A stretch of 64,000 nt of DNA from Planobispora longispora (GTDB lineage Bacteria > Actinomycetota > Actinomycetes > Streptosporangiales > Streptosporangiaceae): the NCBI RefSeq assembly GCF_016863135.1, contig NZ_BOOH01000023.1, positions 1-64,000 of the forward strand, read 5' to 3'. The position numbers were made by a program, and so were the translations under genes. The notes below the pieces were generated by a model, which did no database searches, was not told the DNA's origin, and saw only the letters and a program-made list of their open reading frames with translations. Below, in pieces: positions 56,905-64,000 of the stretch (position 1 is the first letter of the stretch; each line of letters starts with the position of its first letter).

Positions 56905-58443
56905 ATGACGACGCGATCCTTCTGGATGGAATCAGCGGAAGGTGGGGCATACCCGGCGCTCACCCACGACATCGAGGTCGATGTGGCCGTGGTGGGGGCG
57001 GGGATCGCCGGGCTGAGCGCGGCCTGGGAGCTCACCAAGGCGGGGCGGTCGGTGGCGGTGCTGGAGGCCGGGCGCGTGGCGGCGGGGGTCACCGGGCACA
57101 CCACGGCCAAGCTGTCCGCCCAGCACACCCTGATCTACGCGAAGCTGAGGAAGTCCGCCGGGAAGGAGGCCGCCCACCTCTACGCCCGGTCTCAGCAGGA
57201 GGCCGTCGAGCACCTGGCGCGGACCGCGGCCGAGCTCGGGATCGACTGCGATCTGGAGCGGGTGCCCGCGTTCACCTACGCCGAGTCCGCGGACGCCGCC
57301 GGGGAGATGCGCGCCGAGGCCGAGGCCGCCGCGGAGGCGGGGCTGCCGGCCTCGTTCACGACCGAGTCCACGCTGCCGTTCCCGATCGCCGGAGCGGTCC
57401 GAGTGGAGGACCAGGCGCAGTTCCATCCCCGCAAATACCTCCTCGGGCTCGCCGGAGCCGTGATCTCCCGCGGCGCGGCCGTCTTCGAGGACACCCGGAT
57501 CGTGGCGCTCAACGAGGGCACGCCGTGCCGCCTGCGGACCTCCGCCGGGGTGACGGTCACGGCCCGCGACGTCGTCGTCGCGACCCACTACCCGGTGTTC
57601 GATCGGGCCCTGCTGTTCGCCAGGATGGAGCCCCGGCGCGAGCTGGTCGTCGCCGCCGCCATCCCCGCCGGGCGCGATCCCGGCGGCATGTTCATCACCA
57701 CCGAGCAGAACACCCGCTCGGTCCGGACCGCCCCCTACCAGGACGGACGGCGCCTGCTGATCGTCACCGGCGAGCACTTCAAGCCGGGTGCCGGAGGGGT
57801 GAGCGAACGGTTCGACCGGCTGGCCGCGTGGACGGCCGAGCGGTTCGGCGCGACCGAGGTCGCCTACCGCTGGGCCGCCCAGGACAACTCCACCACCGAC
57901 GGGCTGCCGTTCGCCGGGCCCCTGCACGTGGGCGCCCGCCACACCTACGTGGCCACCGGCTTCGGCGGCTGGGGCATGAGCAACGGCGTCATGGCGGGCC
58001 TGCTGCTCGCCGACCTGATCACCGACCGGAAGAGCCCGTGGGCGCGGCTGTACGACCCGCGGCGGCTGCATCCGCTCCGGGAGGCCGGCCCGGCGCTGCG
58101 CATGCAGGCATCGGTCGCGGCCCACTTCGTCGGGGACCGGCTGGGCTCGAAGCCGGCGGACGCGGTGGACCGGCTCGCCGCCGGGCAGGGCGCGGTCCTG
58201 AAGGTGGGCGGCAAGCAGTGCGCGGTCTACCGCGACGACGACGGCCACATCCACGCCGTCTCGGCCGTCTGCACCCACCTGGGATGCGTCGTGGGCTTCA
58301 ACGACGCCGAGCGCACCTGGGAGTGCCCCTGCCACGGCTCGCGGTTCGACGTGGACGGACAGGTCCTGCAGGGACCGGCCACCGAGCCCCTCGACCGGTT
58401 CGAGCTGCCGGACGCCGGAGCGCGGCGCGAAGCGATCGAGTGA
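56905..58443 (+). CDS. FAD-dependent oxidoreductase fused to a Rieske iron-sulfur domain
   Basis: The 512-residue protein has a DAO-type FAD domain ([23 protein letters not shown] at about 26-48) followed by a C-terminal Rieske domain (about 425-505). The Rieske ligands are Cys456 and His458 (CTHLGC) and Cys474 and His477 (CPCHGS); Cys461 and Cys476 add the disulfide seen in cytochrome b6f-type Rieske proteins. Electrons could pass from the flavin to the cluster within one chain. The fusion is known in actinomycetes and bacilli but the substrate is not established. CAGGAG precedes the ATG. There is no signal peptide. It diverges from the sugar importer. Confidence 0.9.
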   Translation: MTTRSFWMESAEGGAYPALTHDIEVDVAVVGAGIAGLSAAWELTKAGRSVAVLEAGRVAAGVTGHTTAKLSAQHTLIYAKLRKSAGKEAAHLYARSQQEAVEHLARTAAELGIDCDLERVPAFTYAESADAAGEMRAEAEAAAEAGLPASFTTESTLPFPIAGAVRVEDQAQFHPRKYLLGLAGAVISRGAAVFEDTRIVALNEGTPCRLRTSAGVTVTARDVVVATHYPVFDRALLFARMEPRRELVVAAAIPAGRDPGGMFITTEQNTRSVRTAPYQDGRRLLIVTGEHFKPGAGGVSERFDRLAAWTAERFGATEVAYRWAAQDNSTTDGLPFAGPLHVGARHTYVATGFGGWGMSNGVMAGLLLADLITDRKSPWARLYDPRRLHPLREAGPALRMQASVAAHFVGDRLGSKPADAVDRLAAGQGAVLKVGGKQCAVYRDDDGHIHAVSAVCTHLGCVVGFNDAERTWECPCHGSRFDVDGQVLQGPATEPLDRFELPDAGARREAIE

Positions 58444-58466
58444 GCACGGCGGGCCGGGCGGTCGGA

Positions 58467-58510
58467 CCGTCCCGCGGGCTTTGAGCGCTCCGGACGGCTC
58501 CGCGGGACGG
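58467..58510 (+). terminator. Hairpin downstream of the FAD-Rieske gene
   Basis: CCGTCCCGCGG (58467-58477) and CCGCGGGACGG (58500-58510) are perfect 11-base arms with a 22-base loop, 24 bases past the stop codon. I see no gene between it and 58676. Confidence 0.55.
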
Positions 58511-58637
58511 GACATCCCCGTACCCGGGAACGTCCGGCCCACACGGTGACGCCCCCGAGCCCGCCGTGGCGCGCTCCGGACCGGGGCACGCCGGACGAGA
58601 GCGATGTCCCCTTGACCGGGGCGGCGCATGGCCAGAT

Positions 58638-58656
58638 TATTGACACGTTGTCCAAT
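58638..58656. promoter_or_regulatory. TetR-type dyad upstream of the epoxide-hydrolase-like gene
   Basis: TATTGACA and TGTCCAATA are inverted around CGT, with one extra base in the right arm. TTGACA in it could also be a -35 box, but no matching -10 follows. It is 20 bases before the ATG. No TetR gene is adjacent. Confidence 0.4.
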
Positions 58657-58676
58657 AGAGGCGGAAGGACGCGGCC

Positions 58677-59540
58677 ATGCGGATGATCACGGGTGACGGC
58701 GTCGGGCTGGCCGTCTACGAGCGGGGCGGCCCGGCCGGGCCGGACCCGGATCCGAATCCGGTGGTCGTCCTGGTGCACGGCTACCCCGACGACCACCGGA
58801 TCTGGGACCGGGTCGCCGAGCGCCTGGCCGGCCGGTTCCACGTGGTGACCTACGACGTCCGGGGGGCCGGGGCGTCGGACCGGCCGCGCGGGCGGGAGCC
58901 GTACTCCTTCACCCACCTGACCGCCGACCTGCGCGCCGTGATCGACGCGGTGAGCCCCGGGCGGCCGGTGCACCTGGTCGGGCACGACTGGGGATCCATC
59001 CAGGGGTGGGAGGCGGTGTGCACGACGCCCGAGAGGTTCGCGTCGTTCACCTCGATCGGCGGGCCCTGTCTCGACCACGCGGGCCACTGGTTCCGGGGGG
59101 CGGGCCGGGCGCGGGCCGTACGGCAGATGCTGGCCTCGTGGTACATCGGGTTCTTCCGGCTGCCGATCCTGCCGGAGCTGTGCTGGCGCTCCGGGCTCGG
59201 CGGGCGGCTGCTCGCCCTGAGCGCCGGGCACCGCCCCTCCTCCCGGCACGACGCGGTGGCGGGCCTGGGACTCTACCGCGCGAACGTCCGCGCCCGGCTG
59301 CGCCGCCCGCTGGAGCGGCGCACCGCGGTTCCGGCGCAGGTCGTGGTGGCGCTCCGGGACGCCTACGTGACGCCGGACCTCGCCGAGACCGCCCGCCGCT
59401 GGGCCCCGGAGATCCGGATCCACCGGTTCGACGCCCCGCACTGGATGCCGGCGACCCATCCCGGACCGCTCGCCCGCCTCATCACCGAGCACGTCGAGGC
59501 CGTCGAGCGGGCCGCCGCGAACGGGCACGTGCCCGGATGA
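58677..59540 (+). CDS. Alpha/beta hydrolase with an Asp nucleophile, epoxide-hydrolase-like
   Basis: The 287-residue protein has the alpha/beta-hydrolase oxyanion motif VLVHGYPDDHRIWD and a nucleophile elbow GHDWGS with Asp104, as in epoxide hydrolases and haloalkane dehalogenases; the HGYP motif favours the former. His255 in APHWMPATHP is the catalytic base. The cap domain (about 130-205) is Arg-rich. It would hydrolyse an epoxide or related electrophile. GGAAGGA precedes the ATG. The upstream dyad suggests repression by a TetR protein encoded elsewhere. Confidence 0.85.
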   Translation: MRMITGDGVGLAVYERGGPAGPDPDPNPVVVLVHGYPDDHRIWDRVAERLAGRFHVVTYDVRGAGASDRPRGREPYSFTHLTADLRAVIDAVSPGRPVHLVGHDWGSIQGWEAVCTTPERFASFTSIGGPCLDHAGHWFRGAGRARAVRQMLASWYIGFFRLPILPELCWRSGLGGRLLALSAGHRPSSRHDAVAGLGLYRANVRARLRRPLERRTAVPAQVVVALRDAYVTPDLAETARRWAPEIRIHRFDAPHWMPATHPGPLARLITEHVEAVERAAANGHVPG

Positions 59541-59559
59541 GGCCGCATCCCGAAGACGA

Positions 59560-60009
59560 TCAACGCGGCCGGGGACGGCTGTTCCAGCGGGAGGAGCGGA
59601 ACAGGTCGCGGCGCTGGAGGAGGTAGGCGAGCTTGGCGGCGGCGACCCGGACGGTCTCCTCGTGGCGGTGGCGCCTGGCGGGGGCGACGGCGCTCCACTG
59701 GTCGAGCGCGTGGGCCATCTCGTCGGCGACCTCGCCGATCACCCGGTAGCGGGTGCCGAAGGCGTGGAGGTCACCGTGGACCTCGCCGACCAGGTCCTCG
59801 TCCACCCGGCGGGTCAGCGGCTTGATCTTGCGGAGGATGCCCGCCTCCATCGCCGGGGTCACCGGGGCCCGGCGGGCGTCGCCCTCCGGGACCATGACGA
59901 GGGCGCGGACGCGGGCCAGGGCCAGGGCCCGCTCGGCCTCGGGGGTCGAGGGGTGTTCGGCGAGGTCCAGAAGGCGGCGCAGGGTCTCCTGCGTCTTGTC
60001 GTCGAACAT
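59560..60009 (-). CDS. Hypothetical helical protein with a DUF2786-like start
   Basis: The 149-residue protein begins MFDDKTQETLRRLLDLAEHP followed by an ALAxAR stretch, which resembles the DUF2786 helix pair found in many phage and actinomycete proteins; the match is weak. The remainder is helical and charged (VGEVHGDLHAFGTRYRVIGEVADEMAHALDQW) with a basic C-terminus. The ATG at 60009 has only a weak GGACGGG upstream. It is followed by a convergent hydrolase and preceded by the OYE gene 52 bases away on the same strand, so the two may be co-transcribed. Confidence 0.65.
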   Translation of the reverse strand: MFDDKTQETLRRLLDLAEHPSTPEAERALALARVRALVMVPEGDARRAPVTPAMEAGILRKIKPLTRRVDEDLVGEVHGDLHAFGTRYRVIGEVADEMAHALDQWSAVAPARRHRHEETVRVAAAKLAYLLQRRDLFRSSRWNSRPRPR

Positions 60010-60061
60010 CCGAAAGCCCGTCCCCGTCGCGTGGTGTCCGGCACATGCTATTCGACCCGGA

Positions 60062-61234
60062 CTATTCGACCAGGACACAGCGGGTTCTGCGGTAGGTGGT
60101 CGGCATGCACCGGTTGCAGTGGATGCAGGCGGAGACGACGGTCCTGTCCTTGCGGACCCGGTCGGGCAGGTCGGGCTCCATGAGCAGGGCCCGGCCCATC
60201 GCGGCGAACGCGAAGCCCTCGCGCATGGCCAGGTCCATGGTGGCGGCGCCGGTGATCCCGCCGAGCAGGACCAGCGGCGTCCGCAGGGCGGCGCGGAAGG
60301 CGCGGGCGTCGTCCAGGAGGTAGGCGTCCCGATAGGGATAGGCGCGTAGGAACCGGCCGCCCACCAGGCGCACGCCCAGCCGCTGCGGCTGCGGGAAGAC
60401 CGCGGCGAAGTCCTTCAGCGGCGCGTCGCCGCGGAAGAGGTACATCGGGTTGAGCAGCGAGCTGCCGGCGGTCAGCTCGATGGCGTCGAGACTCCCGTCC
60501 TCCTCCAGCCAGGCCGCGACCTGCAGGCTCTCCTCGGGGACGAGCCCGCCGCGGACCCCGTCGTCCATGTTGAGCTTGGCGAGGATCGCGATCCGGTCGC
60601 CGACGGCGTCGCGCACGGCGCGCGTCACCTCCCGCGCCAGCCGGGCCCGGCCCGCGAGGCCGCCGCCGTAATCGTCGTCGCGCTTGTTGAGGCGGGGGCT
60701 GAGGAAGGCGCTGACCAGGTAGTTGTGGCCGAGGTGGATCTCCACCGCGTCGAAGCCCGACTCCGCGGCCAGCAGCGCCGCCTCGGCGTGGGCCCGCACG
60801 ATGCGGCCGAGGTCGTCCCGGGTGGCCGCGCGGGTCGCGCTCACGCCCAGCGGGTTGAGGCGCCGGGACGGGCCCAGCGCGGGCAGCCGGGTGGAGGCCG
60901 GGTTCGCCACCGGCCCGGCGTGCCCGATCTGCGCGGAGACGGCCGCCCCCTCGGCGTGCACGGCCTCCGCCAGGCGGCGCAGCCCCGGGACGGCCTCGGG
61001 ACGCATCCAGATCTGCTTCCGCGTGGTGCGGCCCTCCGGGGCGACCGCGCAGTAGGCCACCGTGGTCATCCCCACTCCCCCGGCGGCCGTCCGCCGGTGG
61101 AACTCGACCAGCTCGTCGGAGACCAGCGCCTGCGGGGTCCTGCCCTCGAAGGTCGCGGCTTTGATCAGGCGGTTGCGCAAGGTGATCGGCCCGAGCTTCG
61201 CCGGGGCGAAGACGTCGGCCACGTTCCCGGTCAT
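60062..61234 (-). CDS. Old-yellow-enzyme family NADH:flavin oxidoreductase
   Basis: The 390-residue TIM-barrel flavoprotein follows the OYE pattern: FAPAKLGPITLRNRLIKAATFEG, AQIGHAG, and the HLGHNYLVSAFLSPRLNKRDDDYGG segment with the substrate-binding histidines, then the phosphate-binding GGITGAA and AMGRALLMEPDL. It ends with CIHCNRCM and a further Cys, a cluster reminiscent of the 4Fe-4S ligands of dienoyl-CoA reductases, though the rest of that longer enzyme is absent. It reduces activated C=C bonds with NAD(P)H. The ATG at 61234 is natural for the family; a CAAGCGCTTG palindrome lies 18 bases upstream. Confidence 0.88.
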   Translation of the reverse strand: MTGNVADVFAPAKLGPITLRNRLIKAATFEGRTPQALVSDELVEFHRRTAAGGVGMTTVAYCAVAPEGRTTRKQIWMRPEAVPGLRRLAEAVHAEGAAVSAQIGHAGPVANPASTRLPALGPSRRLNPLGVSATRAATRDDLGRIVRAHAEAALLAAESGFDAVEIHLGHNYLVSAFLSPRLNKRDDDYGGGLAGRARLAREVTRAVRDAVGDRIAILAKLNMDDGVRGGLVPEESLQVAAWLEEDGSLDAIELTAGSSLLNPMYLFRGDAPLKDFAAVFPQPQRLGVRLVGGRFLRAYPYRDAYLLDDARAFRAALRTPLVLLGGITGAATMDLAMREGFAFAAMGRALLMEPDLPDRVRKDRTVVSACIHCNRCMPTTYRRTRCVLVE

Positions 61235-61252
61235 GCCTAACTGTTTACCAAA

Positions 61253-61262
61253 CAAGCGCTTG
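61253..61262. promoter_or_regulatory. Palindrome upstream of the OYE gene
   Basis: CAAGCGCTTG is a perfect 10-bp palindrome; with flanks it reads AAnnAAGCGCTTnnTT (61250-61265). Sites of this kind are typical TetR operators. It is between two divergent genes, 19 bases before the OYE start. Confidence 0.5.
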
Positions 61263-61321
61263 GGTTCAATAGCCCTCCGCCATCCGTTCGCGTACTCCGC
61301 CCTTCTGTAGGGTTCTCTCCC

Positions 61322-62143
61322 ATGCGCCCCCTCCGCCTCGTCCTGCCGGCCGGAGTCGTGGCCAGCCTGCTGCTCGCCGGCGCCACCGACGCCGGAGCCG
61401 AGACCGCCGGGACCGGAGCCGGCTCCGTCCGCGCCGGCGGGCCGGTCCCCACCGGCACCGCGGCGCTGACCCGCAACCCGATCTACCTCGGCGGCAGGCT
61501 CGCGGTTCCCTGCGCGCACCGGCCGGACGGCTCCGGCGTCGCCGCGGCGAAGAAGCACCTGACGGCGGTCCTGTCCTGCCTGAACGCCTCGTGGTCCAGG
61601 CAGCTGGAGCGGGCGGGCCTGCCCTTCGCCGAGCCGAAGGTCCGGTTCATGACCAGGCCCGCCCGGGCGTGCGGATCGGCGTGGGGCAAGAACGTCACCG
61701 GCCGCTACTGCACCGGCGAGCGGCGGCTGGTCCTGCTGATCGGCGACCACGCCCTGTCCGACCCCGCCGACCCGGTCACCCTGCACCTGATCGCGCACGA
61801 GTACGCCCACCACGTGCAGAACCTGGCCGGCATATGGGACGCCTACCGGGGCATGCCGGCGCACGGCAGGGCCCAGATGCTCGCGCAGAGCCGCCGCCTG
61901 GAGCTGCAGGCCGACTGCCTGGCCGGGGCGTTCATGGGCAGCGTCTGGAACTCCCAGAAGTACCGGGACGCGGACTGGAAGGAGGTCGTGGACCTCATCC
62001 GGCGCAGCGGCGACGGGAGCGCCACCACGGAACGCAGCCACGGCACGGGCCGGAACCGCGTCGCCTGGCTGCGCCGGGGCTTCGGCAGCGCGTCCCCGGC
62101 CGTCTGCAACACCTGGACCGCGACGGCGTCCGCGGTCGCCTAG
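61322..62143 (+). CDS. Secreted neutral zinc metallopeptidase (YpfJ-like)
   Basis: The 273-residue protein has a signal peptide (1-27, ending AGA-E) and a zinc peptidase domain with HEYAHH (HExxH, about residues 160-164) and the downstream glutamate-containing LELQADCLAGAFMGS, the pattern of the putative neutral zinc metallopeptidase family (PF04228). Cysteines in VPCAHR, LSCLNA, ACGSAW, YCTGER, DCLAG and VCNTW probably form disulfides. Substrate unknown. TAGGGT ends eight bases before the ATG and no Shine-Dalgarno site is seen, so the transcript may be leaderless. Confidence 0.87.
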   Translation: MRPLRLVLPAGVVASLLLAGATDAGAETAGTGAGSVRAGGPVPTGTAALTRNPIYLGGRLAVPCAHRPDGSGVAAAKKHLTAVLSCLNASWSRQLERAGLPFAEPKVRFMTRPARACGSAWGKNVTGRYCTGERRLVLLIGDHALSDPADPVTLHLIAHEYAHHVQNLAGIWDAYRGMPAHGRAQMLAQSRRLELQADCLAGAFMGSVWNSQKYRDADWKEVVDLIRRSGDGSATTERSHGTGRNRVAWLRRGFGSASPAVCNTWTATASAVA

Positions 62144-62219
62144 AGTGCGTCTTCGAGATCATGCGGGGCGCCCGCGGCCTCCGCGGACGTCACGGGAGCG
62201 AGGACCCCGGCGGGGCGTT

Positions 62220-62249
62220 CCCGGCTTCCTCTCCACGGCTGAAGCCGGG
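62220..62249. other. Hairpin resembling an orphan IS200/IS605-type end
   Basis: CCCGGCTTC (62220-62228) and GAAGCCGGG (62241-62249) form a 9-bp stem around a 12-base loop. Read on the minus strand the order ATCCCCGGCTTCAGCCG then TGGAGAGGAAG resembles the right end of tnpB-carrying IS605-family elements. No tnpB or tnpA is present. It could equally be a terminator of the metallopeptidase gene on the plus strand. Confidence 0.35.
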
Positions 62250-62325
62250 GATGCCGGCCGGCGGACCGTTCCGACCGGCTGGGGGATCGCGCGTTCCCAG
62301 GTCATCCCCGACGGCGCGGCTCTCG

Positions 62326-62331
62326 TAGCAT
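62326..62331 (+). promoter_or_regulatory. -10 element of a leaderless histidine kinase gene
   Basis: TAGCAT is followed by six bases (GATGGC) and the GTG start of the kinase gene. No Shine-Dalgarno site is present, consistent with a transcript starting at the start codon. Confidence 0.5.
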
Positions 62332-62337
62332 GATGGC

Positions 62338-63474
62338 GTGCACGGCTTTCTGCGCTCCGTATGGAACGAGCCCCCTCCCCCCAGCCCGTCGATCCGGGTG
62401 TGGCGCGACTGGGCTCTCGTGGGGGTGCTCGTGCCGGTCGCGGTGCTCGAAGGGCTGCTGCGGCCGGACCTTCCGTGGCGGGTCGTCTCGGTGATCGTCA
62501 CCGTCGGGCTGGTGCCCACGCTGCTGTGGCGCCGGACCAGGCCGCTGCTGATGGTCGTGATCGCCTTCGGCGTCACGAGCGTGGTCCCGCTGCTGACGGA
62601 CGGCGACGCCGTGGAGACGAACACGACGGTGTACCTCCTGCTCCTGGTCTACGCGCTGTTCCGGTGGGGCTCAGGGCGCCAGGTCGTGATCGGGCTGTCG
62701 ATCATGCTCGGCACGGTCGCCCTCTCGGCGTTCCTCGACCGCCTCGCCCCCGCCGACGCGATCGCCGCGTTCACCGTCACGTTCTCGGCCGTCGCCCTGG
62801 GCGGGGCGTTCCGCTACCGGGCCGGGGCCAGGATGCGCGAGCTCGACCAGGTCAAGCTGCTCGAACGCGAGCAGCTGGCCCGCGACCTGCACGACACCGT
62901 CGCCCATCACGTCTCGGCGATGGCGATACGGGCCCAGGCGGGGCTGGCCACCTCGGCGTCGCAGCCGGCCGCCGCGGCCGACGCGCTCCGCGTGATCGAG
63001 GCCGAGGCGTCGCGCGCCCTCGCCGAGATGCGCGCCATGGTCCGCGTCCTGCGCCGGAACGAGCCCGTGGAGATGACGCCCGGCCGGAGCATCGCCGACC
63101 TCCGGCGACTCGCCGGCCGGACCCCCGACGGGCTGTCGGTCAACGTGGAGATCTCGGGCGACCTCGACGACCTGCATCCCCCGGTGGGGGCCGCGATCTA
63201 CCGCATCGCGCAGGAGTCGATCACCAACGCCAGGCGGCACGCGCGGCACGCCACCCGTGTCGAGGTCCGCGTCGCCGCCGACGACACGTCGGTGAGCCTG
63301 CGGGTGAGCGACGACGGCGACGGCTCCGCACGCCCGGCCGCGTCGCAGGGGTACGGGCTCATCGGCATGATCGAACGCGCCGACCTGCTCGGCGGCACCT
63401 GCCACGCCGGTCCGAACCCCGGCCGCGGCTGGACCGTCACCGCCGTGCTGCCCCGGGCCGGGGCGGCCGCGTGA
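62338..63474 (+). CDS. NarL-type sensor histidine kinase
   Basis: The 378-residue kinase has four to six N-terminal membrane helices (about 22-160) without a large extracellular domain. A HisKA_3 dimerisation domain follows with phospho-acceptor His in LARDLHDTVAHHVSAM (about 190), then a HATPase with AIYRIAQESITNARRHA (N box), VSDDGDG and GYGLIGMIERADLLGG. Such kinases often respond to cell-envelope stress. The GTG overlaps no other gene; its stop overlaps the response regulator start (GTGA), so the pair is translationally coupled. The start is supported by a -10 element six bases upstream. Confidence 0.92.
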   Translation: MHGFLRSVWNEPPPPSPSIRVWRDWALVGVLVPVAVLEGLLRPDLPWRVVSVIVTVGLVPTLLWRRTRPLLMVVIAFGVTSVVPLLTDGDAVETNTTVYLLLLVYALFRWGSGRQVVIGLSIMLGTVALSAFLDRLAPADAIAAFTVTFSAVALGGAFRYRAGARMRELDQVKLLEREQLARDLHDTVAHHVSAMAIRAQAGLATSASQPAAAADALRVIEAEASRALAEMRAMVRVLRRNEPVEMTPGRSIADLRRLAGRTPDGLSVNVEISGDLDDLHPPVGAAIYRIAQESITNARRHARHATRVEVRVAADDTSVSLRVSDDGDGSARPAASQGYGLIGMIERADLLGGTCHAGPNPGRGWTVTAVLPRAGAAA

Positions 63475-64000
63475 GCATCCGGGTGATCGTCGCCGACGAC
63501 CAGGAGATCGCCCGCACCGGGCTCAGGATGATCCTCGACGCCCAGCCGGGCATCGAGGTCGTCGCCGAGGCCGCCGACGGGCGGCGCGCCGTCGAGCTCG
63601 CGCGCCGCCTCCGCCCCGACGTGTGCCTGTTCGACATCCGCATGCCCGGCCTCGACGGCATCGAGGCCACCCGCTCCCTGGCCGGACCGGCCGTCGAGGA
63701 CCCCATCGCCGTCGTCGTCATCACCACTTTCGACCTCGACGAATACGTCTACGCCGCGCTCAGGGCGGGCGCCCGGGGCTTCCTGCTCAAGGACGCCGGT
63801 CCGGTCCTGCTCTCCCAGGCCATCCGCGCCGCCGCCGACGGCGACGCGCTCATCGCCCCGAGCGTCACCGCGCGGCTGCTCGACGCCTTCGCCGACGCCG
63901 GGCGCTCCTCACCGCCGGCGCAGCCCATCGAGACGCTCACGGACCGGGAGGAGCAGATCCTCCTCACCGTGGCGCGCGGGCGGACCAACAACGAGATCGC
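63471..64000 (+). CDS. NarL/LuxR-type response regulator, cut by the window end
   Basis: The visible 176 residues contain a receiver domain: IRVIVADDQEIARTGLRMIL with the acidic pair, the phospho-acceptor Asp in CLFDIRMPGLDG (about residue 54), and LLKDAG with the conserved Lys. The LuxR HTH then begins, LTDREEQILLTVARGRTNNEI, and breaks off at base 64000. It is the cognate regulator of the kinase encoded just upstream; its GTG lies in the GTGA overlap with the kinase stop. The missing part should be about 40 residues. Confidence 0.92.
   Translation, partial: MSIRVIVADDQEIARTGLRMILDAQPGIEVVAEAADGRRAVELARRLRPDVCLFDIRMPGLDGIEATRSLAGPAVEDPIAVVVITTFDLDEYVYAALRAGARGFLLKDAGPVLLSQAIRAAADGDALIAPSVTARLLDAFADAGRSSPPAQPIETLTDREEQILLTVARGRTNNEI

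Overview
The window is very GC-rich throughout, with GTG and TTG start codons, GGAGG-type ribosome binding sites, many 4-bp ATGA/GTGA gene overlaps and several apparently leaderless starts. Together with its gene families (DUF574 methyltransferase, deazaflavin nitroreductase, DUF3152, DUF5302, large ATP-binding LuxR regulator, Thermobifida-like polyester hydrolase) this points to a filamentous actinomycete. Streptosporangiales or Streptosporangiaceae is my best guess, by inference only. I see no rRNA, tRNA, CRISPR array, intact insertion sequence or prophage.

Layout. 0.1-12.9 kb: an enoyl-reductase-like enzyme, a secreted protein, an orphan CHASE/PAS/PAS histidine kinase, a two-gene cation:proton antiporter (regulatory subunit plus membrane subunit), a secreted beta-lactamase-fold hydrolase, a STAS protein, small proteins, a flavoprotein disulfide-reductase relative and a secreted metal-dependent hydrolase. 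12.95-14.4 kb: a short second threonyl-tRNA synthetase behind a 16-residue leader peptide with a Thr-Thr-Thr run and a strong hairpin, i.e. a probable attenuator. 14.4-17.9 kb: three minus-strand genes (a subtilase-fold protein that has lost three of its four catalytic and oxyanion residues, a 94-residue protein and a protein that is one third glutamine) divergent from an XRE-type regulator and a small protein.

18.0-22.9 kb is a complete branched-chain-amino-acid-type ABC importer operon (G, F, H, M, J on the minus strand), divergent from a large LuxR-type ATPase regulator. 26-34 kb holds accessory genes: an A/T-richer membrane-anchored protein, a nucleotidyltransferase, a polyester hydrolase, a PadR regulator with two visible operators in front of a SnoaL-like gene, a quinone-reductase-type oxidoreductase, a methyltransferase and a GNAT enzyme. 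34-37.9 kb: a DUF3152 protein, a scar made of two gene fragments, a HAD phosphatase and an overlapping ArsR-SRPBCC-VOC operon.

37.9-43.8 kb is an arabinoside locus: LacI regulator, double operator, GH51 arabinofuranosidase, substrate-binding protein and two permeases. 45.8-53.2 kb has an MFS transporter, then an isoprenoid-synthase-like gene directly coupled to a membrane NACHT ATPase, then a membrane protein and a DNA N6-methylase with its own HTH and specificity-like end; this reads like a possible conflict or signalling island. 53.3-56.5 kb is a second sugar ABC importer with DasR-like operator sequences upstream and a perfect 46-bp palindrome between its first two genes. 56.9-64 kb: a FAD oxidoreductase fused to a Rieske domain, an epoxide-hydrolase-like enzyme, an old-yellow-enzyme relative, a secreted zinc peptidase and a NarL-type two-component pair cut by the window end.

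The most promising undescribed unit is the pseudo-subtilase/glutamine-rich/XRE cluster (14.4-17.9 kb), followed by the isoprenoid-synthase/NACHT pair and the threonine leader.
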